Source of the DNA: an uncultured Ligilactobacillus sp.
GTDB lineage: Bacteria > Bacillota > Bacilli > Lactobacillales > Lactobacillaceae
NCBI GenBank assembly: GCA_934201845.1
Contig: CAKPXA010000002.1
Location: forward strand, 62,001 to 126,000
Length of the DNA: 64,000 bases
Direction of reading: 5' to 3'
Shown: positions 46,030 to 55,033 of the stretch, one piece after another
Layout of the letters: every line of letters begins with the position of its first letter
Numbering within the stretch: the first letter of the stretch is position 1
Position numbers and translations under genes: made by a program
Notes under the pieces: model-generated
Database searches by the model: none
The model's input: only the letters and a program-made list of their open reading frames with translations
What the model was told of the DNA's origin: nothing

Positions 46030-47430
46030 ATGAAGAAACTTGAAATCAAATACATAGCAAAGAGCGTGCCGCTGAAGGCGGACAAGAAGGCCAGGTCCGC
46101 CCTTCTTTCAGCTGAGGGAAGGGACTTCTGGCTTCTCAGAGGAATCACGTTTGACGCAGCGCAGGGAGAGGCGGTCGGCGTCATCGGCGAGAACGGCTCC
46201 GGCAAGACGGAGCTTCTGAAGATCATCGCCGGACTTGACGGGCAGTCGACAGGCTTCATCACAACTGATGCGAGAATCAGCTATGCCGGCCCCGACAGCC
46301 TGGACCTGAGCCTGACCGGACTCGAGAACATCAGGAACGCCATCGATGCCTCCGGTGTCGACAAGTTCAAGGGTGACCATCTGACGAACGGCATCATCGA
46401 CTTCACGGAGGCGGGACAGCTGCTGTACCGTCCGGTGAGGGAATTCTCAGCAGGGATGCGCGCAAGGCTTGCGCTCGGGCTTGCGCTGTTCATCATGCCG
46501 GAGCTGGTCGTGATAGATGACGTCCTGTCCATGCTTGACCAGACGTTCTTCGAGAAGACGGTCGGTCGGATTCAGACTCTGAAGGACACCGGCGTGACGT
46601 TTGTCATCTCGGACATCAGAAATCTTGTGATCGAAAGTCTCTGCGAACGCTGCGCATGGCTGTCATTCGGTGAGCTGCAGGACTTCGGACCGACGAAGGA
46701 CATCATGCGCCAGTACGACTATTCTCTTGAATGGTACCGCGCGCTGACACTGCCGGAAAAGAACGACTACCTGGCCAACAAGCAGCGCGAACAGATGATG
46801 TTTGACGTCAGGGTTCTCTATGACGAATTCAAGAGCGAGCAGTTCAAGCACGGCTACACCAGAAAGGACGAACCGAAGATGCGCCGCGCGTTCTACGTCG
46901 AGCACGGCGCCGATCCCGTGTCCGAGGCGGGTCAGAAGCTCAACGGAGGCGGAAGGAAGAAGAAGCGGACGGGTGTCATCTGTGCCGTCGCCGCATTGCT
47001 GGTCCTTGTCTGCCTCGGCGGCGGACTTCTTGTCCACCGGCACATGACGGATTCTTCCGCGGAAAATGCAGTGGCGTCCTCCAAAGCCGCATCAGGCAGT
47101 CACGGGAAGGCTGAAAGGACCGCAAGTCAGGCGAAGAGCAGGGCCGAATCAGCCAGGTCTGAGTCTGAGAGCAGGGCAAAGGCCGACTCCGAGAGCAGGG
47201 CGAAGGCCGAGTCTGAGAGCAAGGCAAAGGCCGACTCCGAAAGCAGGGCGAAGGCTGAATCCGAGAGCAGGGCAGCTGAGGAGACGCAGACGGTCACAGT
47301 CGGTGACGGCGAGACGATCGGCGAGCTTGCCGACAAGTACGCAACCACGGTTCAGCACATTCAGGAGCTGAACAACATGGGTGACAGCGTTGACCTTGTT
47401 GCGGGCGCGACGATCAAGGTGCCTAAATAG
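46030..47430 (+). CDS. TagH-like ABC ATPase fused to a membrane helix and LysM domain
   Basis: A 466-aa protein resembling the ATPase of teichoic acid exporters. The N-terminal ATPase (about 1-240) has Walker A GENGSGKTE, signature FSAGMRARL and Walker B LVVIDDVLSMLD, where the usual catalytic Glu after the Walker B Asp is Asp. After a basic linker comes a membrane helix (about 317-337), a low-complexity outside stalk of repeated SESRAKAD/E units (about 375-418) and a C-terminal LysM (about 420-466). TagH of Bacillus also has an extracellular tail. No permease gene (tagG) lies next to it. ATG at 46030; its own promoter, divergent from gtrA-like. Confidence 0.85.
   Translation: MKKLEIKYIAKSVPLKADKKARSALLSAEGRDFWLLRGITFDAAQGEAVGVIGENGSGKTELLKIIAGLDGQSTGFITTDARISYAGPDSLDLSLTGLENIRNAIDASGVDKFKGDHLTNGIIDFTEAGQLLYRPVREFSAGMRARLALGLALFIMPELVVIDDVLSMLDQTFFEKTVGRIQTLKDTGVTFVISDIRNLVIESLCERCAWLSFGELQDFGPTKDIMRQYDYSLEWYRALTLPEKNDYLANKQREQMMFDVRVLYDEFKSEQFKHGYTRKDEPKMRRAFYVEHGADPVSEAGQKLNGGGRKKKRTGVICAVAALLVLVCLGGGLLVHRHMTDSSAENAVASSKAASGSHGKAERTASQAKSRAESARSESESRAKADSESRAKAESESKAKADSESRAKAESESRAAEETQTVTVGDGETIGELADKYATTVQHIQELNNMGDSVDLVAGATIKVPK
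47140..47280 (+). repeat. In-gene tandem repeat coding SESRAKA(D/E)
   Basis: Five imperfect units of about 24 nt encode the Ser/Glu/Lys stalk of the tagH-like protein. Such repeats change copy number easily, so the stalk length may vary between strains. Confidence 0.75.
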
Positions 47431-47461
47431 TCTAATGATGGAAAAATGCACTGGACAGGTG

Positions 47462-47467
47462 TATAAT
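47462..47467 (+). promoter_or_regulatory. -10 element for the CBS/CorC gene
   Basis: TATAAT 36 bp before the start; no clear -35. Confidence 0.5.
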
Positions 47468-47503
47468 TTTAAATTAATCAAGATATAAAATGGAGTGATG
47501 AAA

Positions 47504-48865
47504 ATGGGTGATCCCGGACAGCCCCTTTTATGGGTGTTGGTTGGATTGATAATTGTTCTTGTATGTCTGACGTCGGTTGCTTCGGGGTGCGTCAATGCGG
47601 TTGAGCATCCCGTTGCCGGCGGAGAAGATGACGGAGGCGAAGGCGACGGAGGAAACGTCTTGCAGAAGATATCCGAAAGAAGGCCGCAGTTCCAGGCGGC
47701 GCTGCGTCTGAACAGCGTCTTTTTGATTCTGCTGCTTTCCGGCTGCGTGGCGGAGCTCTTCGGTCATGTCATCGGCTTCGGGGGTCTGCATGAGTTTGCC
47801 GGCATAGTCTTCACGCTGCTGTGTGCCGTGGTTCTGTATGCGTTCTTCATGGCCATTCCACAGCGTCTGACAGCGGCGCATCCCGAGCGGACCGCAAGAA
47901 GTCTCTACTACTTCATCTACGCCGTCTACATCCTCTTCTGGCCGACGGTGACGGCAGTTGATGCCGTGAGCCGCCGCTTTGTCGTCAGACGTGAGGTGAC
48001 GGATGAGGAGGACGATCCTACGGCGTCATGGCAGGACATCCTTGACATGATTGAGGAGGGAAGAAACAACGGCGAGCTCGACACGAACGAGTACGAGATG
48101 ATTGACGGCGTTATTTCCATGCATGACAAGATGGCGCGTGAAATCATGGTGCCGAGGACCGATGCTTTCATGATCGACATCACGAATGACAACGACCGCA
48201 ACATCGACAGCATCCTGGGGATGGACTATTCCCGTGTCCCTGTCTATCACGAGGACAAGGACAACGTCGTCGGCGTGGTGCACATCAAGAACCTCGTCAA
48301 GCTGGCCAGAAGGTACGGTTTTGACCACATCACGATCAGACAGGTGATGCGCCCGGCCTTCTTCGTGCCCGAGACGATGACGCTCGATGAACTGCTGTTT
48401 CAGATGCAGAAGACGAGAAACCAGCTGGCAGTGCTGCTTGACGAGTACGGCGGCGTTGTCGGTCTGGTCACCCTGGAGGACTTGCTCGAGGAGATTGTCG
48501 GTGAGATTGATGATGAATCGGATGAGCCCGACCAGCTGTACCGCCAGATTTCATCGAATGAGTTCATGGTTCAGGGCAGGATTCCGATTGACGATTTCAA
48601 TGACGAGTTCGGAACAGACATTCAGATCAATGACATCGACACCATTGCCGGCTTCATCATAGCCAGGCTGGGCCGGATTCCGGATAATGACGAGGAGGTT
48701 TCCGTCAGCGTCGAGTCTCCCGAGGGGGATGTCGTCCTGACAACGGCGGAAATCATCGATGATGCCCGCATCACGAAGGTCAGGGTAACGCTTCCTGATG
48801 CCCTGGCTTCGCTCCACCGCAAGAAGGAAGCTGTCAAGAAACGGACTGAACAGAAGCTCAGTTAG
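47504..48865 (+). CDS. HlyC/CorC-family protein: membrane domain, CBS pair, CorC_HlyC domain
   Basis: A 453-aa protein. The N-terminal part (about 1-140) has three membrane helices (7-28, 63-85, 90-117) plus a fourth at 128-148; it is shorter and less conserved than a canonical DUF21/CNNM domain and includes an acidic Gly/Asp-rich loop ([12 protein letters not shown]). Then come two CBS domains (about 205-330, [13 protein letters not shown] and [10 protein letters not shown]), the [24 protein letters not shown] motif and a CorC_HlyC domain (about 345-430). Relatives export Mg2+ or Co2+. GGAG at 47492-47495 places the start at ATG 47504 rather than GTG 47495. Confidence 0.88.
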   Translation: MGDPGQPLLWVLVGLIIVLVCLTSVASGCVNAVEHPVAGGEDDGGEGDGGNVLQKISERRPQFQAALRLNSVFLILLLSGCVAELFGHVIGFGGLHEFAGIVFTLLCAVVLYAFFMAIPQRLTAAHPERTARSLYYFIYAVYILFWPTVTAVDAVSRRFVVRREVTDEEDDPTASWQDILDMIEEGRNNGELDTNEYEMIDGVISMHDKMAREIMVPRTDAFMIDITNDNDRNIDSILGMDYSRVPVYHEDKDNVVGVVHIKNLVKLARRYGFDHITIRQVMRPAFFVPETMTLDELLFQMQKTRNQLAVLLDEYGGVVGLVTLEDLLEEIVGEIDDESDEPDQLYRQISSNEFMVQGRIPIDDFNDEFGTDIQINDIDTIAGFIIARLGRIPDNDEEVSVSVESPEGDVVLTTAEIIDDARITKVRVTLPDALASLHRKKEAVKKRTEQKLS

Positions 48866-48873
48866 TTCAGGAG

Positions 48874-48907
48874 GGCGGCTTGCACGCGTTGCAAGTTGCC
48901 TTTTTTT
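48874..48907 (+). terminator. CBS/CorC gene terminator
   Basis: Stem GGCGGCTTGCA / TGCAAGTTGCC (two G-T pairs), 5-nt loop, T7. Confidence 0.9.
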
Positions 48908-49019
48908 ATATTATCATGGAAGACGGATTGATTTGTCATTGAAGAGGTAGGGTCCAATGTAGAGAATACTTATATGAAATGCAGAAAAATGAAAAAGACA
49001 AGTGATTTGAGAGGTAGAC

Positions 49020-50597
49020 ATGGATCAGAAACAGTTAGAACAGGCCGTCGACAAGCGACGGACATTTGCTATTATTTCACACCCCGATGCCGGTAAGACG
49101 ACGATTACGGAACAGCTGCTGCTCTTTGGCGGCGTCGTTCGTTCAGCCGGAACGGTCAAGGCCAAGAAGACGGGCAACTTTGCCAAGTCCGACTGGATGG
49201 AAATCGAAAAGAAGCGTGGCATTTCCGTCACGAGTTCCGTCATGCAGTTCGACTATGACGAAAAGCGCGTCGTCATTCTGGACACGCCGGGACACGAGGA
49301 CTTCTCGGAAGACACGTACCGTACGCTGATGGCCGTTGACTCGGCCGTCATGGTCATTGACTCCGCCAAGGGTATCGAACCGCAGACCAAGAAGCTCTTC
49401 CAGATCTGCAAGATGCGCGGAATTCCGATCTTCACGTTCATCAACAAGCTTGACCGTGACGGTCGCGAGCCGCTTGACCTGACGGCGGAACTTGAAGAAG
49501 TCCTCGGCATCGAGGCCTACGCCATGAACTGGCCGATCGGGATGGGCAAGGGATTCAAGGGCATCTATGACATCTTCAACAACCGCATCGAGCTGTACCG
49601 CAGTGAGGCGGAAGGGGAATCGTTCCTTGAACTCGACGAGAACGGTGAAATCAAGGGCGACCACCCGCTCAAGCAGGAAAGCATCTATCGTCAGGTGCTT
49701 GAGGAAATCGACCTCGTCAAGGGAGCGGGCAGTGAATTTGACGAGGATAAGATTGCAAGGGGAGAACTGACACCTGTCTTCTTCGGCTCGGCTCTGACGA
49801 ACTTCGGCGTCAGGACGTTCCTTGACGCCTATCTCAAGTTTGCGCCGGCTCCGGCAGAACACAGGACCGAGGACGGCGGAACCGTCGAACCGAAGGACAA
49901 GGAGTTCTCCGGCTTCATCTTTAAGATTCAGGCCAACATGAACCCCAATCACCGTGACCGCATCGCCTTCGTCAGAATCTGCTCTGGTGAGTTCGACAGG
50001 GGGATGGACGTCACGCTCGAACGCACGGGCAAGAAGATCCGCCTGTCCAACTCGACGCAGTTCATGGCGGATTCGCGCGAAATCGTTGAAACGGCCGTTG
50101 CCGGTGACATCATCGGTCTCTATGACACGGGCAACTTCCAGATTGGCGACACCATCTACTCCGGAAAGAAGACCGTCAGGTTCGAGAAACTGCCTCAGTT
50201 CACGCCGGAACTCTTCGTTCACGTCCGTGCCAAGAACGTCATGAAGCAGAAGTCATTCCACAAGGGCATCGAGCAGCTTGTCCAGGAAGGCGCCGTTCAG
50301 CTCTATCAGAGCTACAGCACCGGTGACTACATCCTGGGCGCCGTCGGTCAGCTTCAGTTTGAAGTCTTCCAGTTCCGCATGGCCAATGAATATAATTCTG
50401 AAGTCGTCATGGAGCCGATGGGCAGGAAGATTGCCCGCTGGATTGCTCCGGAACAGCTTGACGAGAAGATGTCAAGTTCCCGCAACCTTCTCGTCAAGGA
50501 CCGCCAGGGAAATCCGCTGTTCCTGTTTGAAAACGAGTTCTCCGAGCGCTGGTTCAAGGACAAGTATCCTGACGTCGAACTGACGGCAAAGCTCTGA
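49020..50597 (+). CDS. prfC: Peptide chain release factor 3
   Basis: GTPase that recycles RF1/RF2 after termination. The 525-aa protein has G1 [10 protein letters not shown]3 [16 protein letters not shown]4 NKLDRDGR, then EF-Tu-like domain II and a C-terminal domain III ([16 protein letters not shown]). ATG at 49020 after GAGAGG. Terminator downstream; promoter unclear. Confidence 0.96.
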   Translation: MDQKQLEQAVDKRRTFAIISHPDAGKTTITEQLLLFGGVVRSAGTVKAKKTGNFAKSDWMEIEKKRGISVTSSVMQFDYDEKRVVILDTPGHEDFSEDTYRTLMAVDSAVMVIDSAKGIEPQTKKLFQICKMRGIPIFTFINKLDRDGREPLDLTAELEEVLGIEAYAMNWPIGMGKGFKGIYDIFNNRIELYRSEAEGESFLELDENGEIKGDHPLKQESIYRQVLEEIDLVKGAGSEFDEDKIARGELTPVFFGSALTNFGVRTFLDAYLKFAPAPAEHRTEDGGTVEPKDKEFSGFIFKIQANMNPNHRDRIAFVRICSGEFDRGMDVTLERTGKKIRLSNSTQFMADSREIVETAVAGDIIGLYDTGNFQIGDTIYSGKKTVRFEKLPQFTPELFVHVRAKNVMKQKSFHKGIEQLVQEGAVQLYQSYSTGDYILGAVGQLQFEVFQFRMANEYNSEVVMEPMGRKIARWIAPEQLDEKMSSSRNLLVKDRQGNPLFLFENEFSERWFKDKYPDVELTAKL

Positions 50598-50613
50598 TTG
50601 AAATTAACGACAA

Positions 50614-50647
50614 AAGGCATGGGCCCCTCGGGGCTCATGCCTTCTTG
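50614..50647 (+). terminator. prfC terminator
   Basis: Stem AAGGCATGGGCCCC / GGGGCTCATGCCTT with a short loop and CTT tail. Confidence 0.8.
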
Positions 50648-50679
50648 CATCTGATTACATTTTCGGATTCTTGCCAACG

Positions 50680-50735
50680 GTCGTCAGACAGAAGCTTAGC
50701 TTACGGCTCGTGACCGCTGCTTCTCACACCTTGTC
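50680..50735 (-). repeat. Composite 3'-end repeat, copy R4
   Basis: On the minus strand it begins directly after the TAG of the MucBP-like gene: GACAAGGTGTGAGAAGCAGC then GGTCACG. CGGTC (core) and GACCG (about 33 nt further, near 50680) can pair. Most diverged of the four copies. Confidence 0.6.
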
Positions 50736-51791
50736 CTATAGCATCTTCAAATACTCAAACATCGTCCAGCCGGTGTCTTCGACCTTGAACCAGGTGATGC
50801 CGTTTTCGCGGTAGCGGGAGGTGAGGGTGACCTTTCTTCCGTTGGGAACGGTGGCCGTCCTGACGCCGAAGGGGCGGTCGTAGAGGGCGAGTTGTCCGCC
50901 CGGGATGAAGTCGATTACGGCCTTGACGTCAAGCTTGATGTCCGGGGAGAAGTCTGTCTCAATGCCGAGCGGCTTCTTCGGTCTGACATTGCTGTACTCC
51001 ATCATGCCGGCGTCAAAGCGTGCCCAGATGTTTCCGCCCAGACAGTGCCACTTCTCACCCGAAGTGAGCAGGATGGTCTCGAATATCTGCCAGACGGTGT
51101 CCTTGGCGATGATGACGCGGGTCTTTCTGCCTCCTGGCGCATCGAGACAGCAGTAGAAGTCGCGGAAGTGCAGGAAGCCGGTTTCGTAGCTGACATCTGC
51201 GTATTCGTCGCGACGGTAGTAGTAGGTTACTACCTGCTGCCGCTTTCTGAAGACGCCGGTGACCGGGCCGTTGGCGTGCCTGACGGAATAGCCGCGGACC
51301 GCTGGCGAGCTCAGCGAGTAGTTCTCGTTCAGCCCGCCTGTGATGAAGACGGGTTTTTGCAGGAAGTGCCGGTCATCCATGTCCTGACAGAAGATCCAGA
51401 TGAGACCGGCGTTCTTTCTGCGGTATGTCAGCGTGATGGCGCCGTATTCCATGGAGAAGACGGACGTGAAGCCCGTGATCTTGATCAGGTCGAAGTCCGC
51501 AAAGTCCCTGAACTGTAACTTCAGGGCTTCGCCGCGGACACCGGAGATGATTTCTGGCGAGCAAAGAGCCTTGTGGTCCTCATCCTGGTAGATGACGATG
51601 ATGGTTGAGTCAGGACGGGCGGAAGTCTCCGGCTCCTCATGCGAAACGACCGGTCTCTTCGGTTCGGGCACTGTATTTTCCAGTGGAGTCTGCCCAATCC
51701 GCGACACGTCGGGTGCCTCGTGCCTTCTTGCAAAGCGCGAGCGCCTGACGCTGCGATTGAATATTTTCTTGAAATATGTTCCAAGAGACAT
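50736..51791 (-). CDS. MucBP-like / SH3-like repeat protein without signal peptide
   Basis: A 351-aa protein I do not recognise as a named gene. After a basic N-terminus (SLGTYFKKIFNRSVRRSRFARR) and a Pro/Glu linker come two MucBP-like units (about 62-128, with IIVIYQDEDHKAL and FSMEYGAITLTYRRK; and about 131-200, with FITGGLNENYSL and VVTYYYRRD). Two SH3-like units follow (about 205-270, ending GEKWHCLGGNIWARFD; and 290-351, ending GITWFKVEDTGWTMFEY). MucBP and SH3-like units normally sit on surface proteins, but no signal peptide, membrane helix or LPXTG motif is present. TTG at 51812 is possible; GGGGAG favours ATG 51791. Confidence 0.75.
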   Translation of the reverse strand: MSLGTYFKKIFNRSVRRSRFARRHEAPDVSRIGQTPLENTVPEPKRPVVSHEEPETSARPDSTIIVIYQDEDHKALCSPEIISGVRGEALKLQFRDFADFDLIKITGFTSVFSMEYGAITLTYRRKNAGLIWIFCQDMDDRHFLQKPVFITGGLNENYSLSSPAVRGYSVRHANGPVTGVFRKRQQVVTYYYRRDEYADVSYETGFLHFRDFYCCLDAPGGRKTRVIIAKDTVWQIFETILLTSGEKWHCLGGNIWARFDAGMMEYSNVRPKKPLGIETDFSPDIKLDVKAVIDFIPGGQLALYDRPFGVRTATVPNGRKVTLTSRYRENGITWFKVEDTGWTMFEYLKML

Positions 51792-51858
51792 CTGCTCCCC
51801 ACCTTCCAGCAACGCATTTACCTCAATTATAGCAATCTATGTGAAACAATGCCATAAA

Positions 51859-51881
51859 AAAGACGGGATACCCCGTCTTTC
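51859..51881 (-). terminator. DUF1827 gene terminator
   Basis: Minus-strand stem AAAGACGGG / CCCGTCTTT with T6, 9 bp beyond the DUF1827 stop codon. Confidence 0.88.
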
Positions 51882-51889
51882 GTTCGTAA

Positions 51890-52171
51890 TCACCTGTGAT
51901 TCTTCAGACTGATTTCCGTAAGGTTCCTGCGTGCCGTAACCAGGGCCTGATGAGCCTTCTCGCCCAGAAGATTGCTCTTGACGAACTCGATTTCCTTTTC
52001 GGTGATTGGTCTGAGCTTGTTCGAGATGATAATCTGGGCGTCGCCGTTCTTCTTCTTGTAGACAACCTTTGAGTTTCCCAGTGTGAAGACCTTGATGAAG
52101 TGAACAGGCGTGTCCATCAGTTCCCGCTTGATCTTCCTGGCATAGCTGTTTGTTACGTCGATTAATTGCAT
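51890..52171 (-). CDS. DUF1827 family protein
   Basis: A 93-aa conserved protein of lactic acid bacteria, function unknown. It begins MQLIDVTNSYARKIKRELMD and has the central VHFIKVFTLGNSKVVYKKKNG. A much longer reading frame starts at 52252 but AAGGAGG directly before 52171 sets the start. It lies downstream of clpE in the same orientation, an association seen in other Lactobacillales, but a terminator and a -10 (TATAAT, minus strand, 52221-52226) between them suggest separate expression. Confidence 0.85.
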   Translation of the reverse strand: MQLIDVTNSYARKIKRELMDTPVHFIKVFTLGNSKVVYKKKNGDAQIIISNKLRPITEKEIEFVKSNLLGEKAHQALVTARRNLTEISLKNHR

Positions 52172-52220
52172 GGCGTGTTCCTCCTTCCGGCTTCTTATGC
52201 CTCCGTTATCTCTAACACTT

Positions 52221-52226
52221 ATTATA
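52221..52226 (-). promoter_or_regulatory. -10 element for the DUF1827 gene
   Basis: TATAAT on the minus strand 50 bp upstream of the start, after the clpE terminator; weak -35. Confidence 0.5.
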
Positions 52227-52254
52227 CTGTATTTTCGTCGGATAAAAAACAAAA

Positions 52255-52291
52255 AAGCCTTCGGAACGTTAAAAAAATTCCGAAAGCCTTC
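52255..52291 (-). terminator. clpE terminator
   Basis: Minus-strand stem AAGGCTTTCGGAA / TTCCGAAGGCTTTT, 11-nt loop, T-rich tail, 23 bp beyond the stop codon. Confidence 0.85.
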
Positions 52292-52313
52292 GAAAAATGC
52301 AGAGCTTTAGAAG

Positions 52314-54497
52314 TTACTTTGGTTTCACCGTGTCTTCCGTCACGACAATGTTTCCGTTTTCGACCTTTGCTGCGAATTTTCTGACAGCAGGGTGGTCGAG
52401 GCAGTAGTCCGTCACCTTGTCTTCAATCTGTTCCTGAATCGTCCGGCGCAGAGGTCTTGCGCCCATCTTTCTGTCATATCCAAGTTCGACGAGCTTCTCG
52501 CAGACGGGGTGAGTCACGGTCAGGGACATCTGCTTTTCAGCCAACATGCCGTTGACGTCGGAAAGCATCAGGTTGACGATTTTTTCAAGGTCCTCCCTGG
52601 ACAGGGCGTTGAACTCGATGATGTCGTCAAAGCGGTTCAGAAATTCCGGCTTGAAGTAGCGGCCGAGCTTGTCCATGACGGAATTCGTCGTTCCGTTTGC
52701 CTCAGCTCCGAATCCGACGCTGGCCACTGAGTCGCCGCTGCCGGCATTGCTTGTCATGATGATGATCGTGTCCTTGAAGCTTACGGTCTGTCCCTTGGAG
52801 TCGGTCAGACGTCCGTCGTCGAGAATCTGAAGGAACATGTGCATGACGTCAGGGTGAGCCTTTTCAATCTCATCCAGGAGAATGAGGCTGTACGGATGGC
52901 GGCGTACCTGTTCCGTCAGCTGACCTGCTTCCTCGTAGCCGACGTATCCGGGAGGAGACCCGATGAGCTTGGAGACTGAGAACTTCTCCATGTATTCGCT
53001 CATGTCAAAGCGAATCATGGAGTCGCTTGAGCCGAACAGCTCTCTTGCAAGCTGCTTTGCTGTCTCCGTCTTTCCGACGCCGGTCGGTCCGACGAACAGG
53101 AAGCTGCCGATCGGGCGGTTGTTCTTGTTGAAGCCGACGCGGTTTCTCCTGATTGCACGTGCGACCTTCGTCACGGCCTCATCCTGTCCGATGACGTGCT
53201 TTCTGAGCGAGTCAGCCAGATTCCTCAGCTGGTTCTGTTCCTTTTCCTTGAGCTCTCCGACCGGAATCTGCGTCATCTCCTCGACAATGGCCTCCATGTC
53301 GCCTTCCGAGACAATCGGGGCGTTTTCATCAGCGACGGAGTTCTGTCTGATCTGATTGAACTTGTTGATCTGGTCCCTGTAGTAGGCGGCCTTTTCGTAG
53401 TCCTCCTCCTTTAAGGCAGACTGCTTCTCCTCTTCTGCATGCTTGATCTTGTCATCCAGCACCTCGGGGTCGACGGCATGAATGGTGAGATTCTTGCGCG
53501 ATCCGGCCTCGTCCAGAAGGTCAATGGCCTTGTCGGGCAGGAAACGGTCCTGGATGTAGCGGGCCGAGAGGGTGACGGCCGCATTGACGGCTTCGTCCGT
53601 GTATTTCACGTGATGATAGGCCTCGTACTTCGGCTTGATTCCCTTGAGAATCTCGATGGTTTCCTCCGGTGTCGGCTCGTCGACGCGGACGGGCTGGAGA
53701 CGTCTTGCCAGGGCGGCATCCTTTTCGATTGCCCGGTACTCATTGAGCGTTGTTGCTCCGACCAGCTGGAGTTCGCCGCGGGCAAGGGCGGGCTTCAGGA
53801 CGTTTCCCGCGTCCATGCGGCCCTCGTTGTCACCTGCTCCGACGATTTCATGAATCTCGTCGATGAAGAGAATCGTCTTCTTGTCGCGCTTGAGCTCGTT
53901 CATGAGCTGCTGCATGCGTTCCTCGAACTGACCGCGGTATCCTGTGCCCTGAACGAGAGACACGACGTCAAGTCTGATGACGCGCTTGTCCAGCAGCTTC
54001 TGCGGCACGTCGCCGTCGACAATCTTCTGTGCCAGGCCTTCGACGACGGCGGTCTTGCCGACGCCGGCCTCGCCGGTCAGAACGGGGTTGTTCTTCGTGC
54101 GGCGGTTGAGTATCTCGATTATCCGGGCGATTTCCCGGTCACGTCCGATGACGGGATCAATTCGTCCCTTCCGTGCCTCTTCAGTCAGGTCAATACCATA
54201 CTTGCCGAGAACGGTGTCTCCTCCGGCGCCGTTTCCACCGGCGGCTTTCGGTTGCTGTCCGTTGCCCTGAGGCTGTCCCTGCCCCTGCCCCTGCTGCGGG
54301 CCTCCGGACATTGCCTTGAAGAGATTATCAAGTGAACCGAAGCCGAACGGATTCTGCGTCGGCTGTCCCGCCTGCTCGCGGAATGCGCTGTAGCATTCCG
54401 AACACAGGTCGATTGACGTCTGACGTCCGTTGATGCTTGTCGTCAGGTGGATTGTTGCCGGGTTCTTATGACAGTTTTGACATAGCAAATTCTTCAC
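52314..54497 (-). CDS. clpE: ATP-dependent Clp protease ATP-binding subunit ClpE
   Basis: HSP100 unfoldase that partners ClpP under heat and protein stress. The 727-aa protein has the ClpE-specific N-terminal zinc finger (CQNCHKNP ... CSECYSAF, residues 5-37), a Gly/Gln-rich linker, AAA1 with [13 protein letters not shown] and [11 protein letters not shown], a UVR-type coiled segment ([20 protein letters not shown]), AAA2 with [14 protein letters not shown], and a C-terminal D2-small domain. Length is normal. A perfect CtsR box lies between its -10 and start, so CtsR controls it. Confidence 0.96.
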   Translation of the reverse strand: MKNLLCQNCHKNPATIHLTTSINGRQTSIDLCSECYSAFREQAGQPTQNPFGFGSLDNLFKAMSGGPQQGQGQGQPQGNGQQPKAAGGNGAGGDTVLGKYGIDLTEEARKGRIDPVIGRDREIARIIEILNRRTKNNPVLTGEAGVGKTAVVEGLAQKIVDGDVPQKLLDKRVIRLDVVSLVQGTGYRGQFEERMQQLMNELKRDKKTILFIDEIHEIVGAGDNEGRMDAGNVLKPALARGELQLVGATTLNEYRAIEKDAALARRLQPVRVDEPTPEETIEILKGIKPKYEAYHHVKYTDEAVNAAVTLSARYIQDRFLPDKAIDLLDEAGSRKNLTIHAVDPEVLDDKIKHAEEEKQSALKEEDYEKAAYYRDQINKFNQIRQNSVADENAPIVSEGDMEAIVEEMTQIPVGELKEKEQNQLRNLADSLRKHVIGQDEAVTKVARAIRRNRVGFNKNNRPIGSFLFVGPTGVGKTETAKQLARELFGSSDSMIRFDMSEYMEKFSVSKLIGSPPGYVGYEEAGQLTEQVRRHPYSLILLDEIEKAHPDVMHMFLQILDDGRLTDSKGQTVSFKDTIIIMTSNAGSGDSVASVGFGAEANGTTNSVMDKLGRYFKPEFLNRFDDIIEFNALSREDLEKIVNLMLSDVNGMLAEKQMSLTVTHPVCEKLVELGYDRKMGARPLRRTIQEQIEDKVTDYCLDHPAVRKFAAKVENGNIVVTEDTVKPK

Positions 54498-54520
54498 GAC
54501 CTTTCGTCAGGTCAAGGTCT

Positions 54521-54537
54521 TTTGACCAATTTTGACC
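54521..54537 (-). promoter_or_regulatory. CtsR operator of clpE
   Basis: Minus strand GGTCAAA-att-GGTCAAA, an exact CtsR heptad direct repeat, 24 bp before the clpE start. Implies heat/stress control through CtsR, whose gene is elsewhere. Confidence 0.92.
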
Positions 54538-54550
54538 TTTTATGACTCTA

Positions 54551-54578
54551 ATTATACTATGATGCACTCAAAGCGCAA
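54551..54578 (-). promoter_or_regulatory. Promoter of clpE
   Basis: Minus strand TTGCGC, 16-bp spacer, TATAAT; the CtsR box is just downstream and would block it. Confidence 0.7.
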
Positions 54579-54595
54579 GTAAAATGACTCGGATG

Positions 54596-54604
54596 TGTTA
54601 TAAT
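54596..54604 (+). promoter_or_regulatory. Extended -10 for the small ORF
   Basis: TGT-TATAAT, 35 bp upstream of the 63-aa ORF. Confidence 0.6.
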
Positions 54605-54638
54605 GTGTTGAAGTTGTTTTTGAACGGAGGAAAATTGC

Positions 54639-54830
54639 ATGGCAAGAGACTATGAGAAGCTTTTGAGCGACCTGCACGACGGCAGGATTGAAACGTTCGA
54701 GGTGTCAAGGGAGGAGTTCATGGACTTCCAGAAGGTGTTCATGGAGTCCAACTTCAGGAAGAAGGTCATAGGCGAGGCAAGGCGCGGAGGAGGCGCAGTC
54801 TACCACTATGACCGTGGCGATGCCGTCTGA
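54639..54830 (+). CDS. Small conserved-looking protein, function unknown
   Basis: A 63-aa charged protein (MARDYEKLLSDLHDGRIETF ... RRGGGAVYHYDRGDAV) with no membrane segment and probable helical character. Start ATG has a strong ribosome site (CGGAGG) and an extended -10 promoter upstream, so it is very likely a real gene. It lies between clpE (divergent) and ptsH. I do not recognise its family and assign no function. Confidence 0.75.
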   Translation: MARDYEKLLSDLHDGRIETFEVSREEFMDFQKVFMESNFRKKVIGEARRGGGAVYHYDRGDAV

Positions 54831-54862
54831 ATGGGTCGATCCGGTCTGGTACCAACAAAAAC

Positions 54863-54891
54863 TTGTCTAACTGAAGAAAACATGATATGAT
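54863..54891 (+). promoter_or_regulatory. Promoter of ptsHI
   Basis: TTGTCT, 17-bp spacer, TATGAT with an upstream TGA (extended -10). The leader before ptsH is about 135 nt. Confidence 0.82.
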
Positions 54892-54927
54892 AAGGCGTAT
54901 AGGGGCAGTATGCTGTTGATGACATTT

Positions 54928-54966
54928 ATGAAAACGGTATTATGGTGAATTGCCGACTGTTTTCAT
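54928..54966 (+). promoter_or_regulatory. ptsHI leader: candidate cre site within a hairpin
   Basis: TGAAAACGGTATTA (54929-54942) fits the CcpA cre consensus TGWAARCGNTWNCW at 13 of 14 positions. The same bases form the left arm of a hairpin, ATGAAAACGGT / ACTGTTTTCAT, followed by TTTGTTTTCAT. It lies about 30-70 nt into the transcript, so CcpA could act as a roadblock or the hairpin as a weak attenuator. Confidence 0.5.
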
Positions 54967-55033
54967 TTTGTTTTCATGAGGTATTCCGCCTGCAAATTTT
55001 TAAATTCTTACACTCAAAGGAGCATGATCCACA

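Noticed and set aside
53439-54335. 298-aa plus-strand ORF inside clpE
   Set aside because: Antisense shadow of clpE, no start signals.
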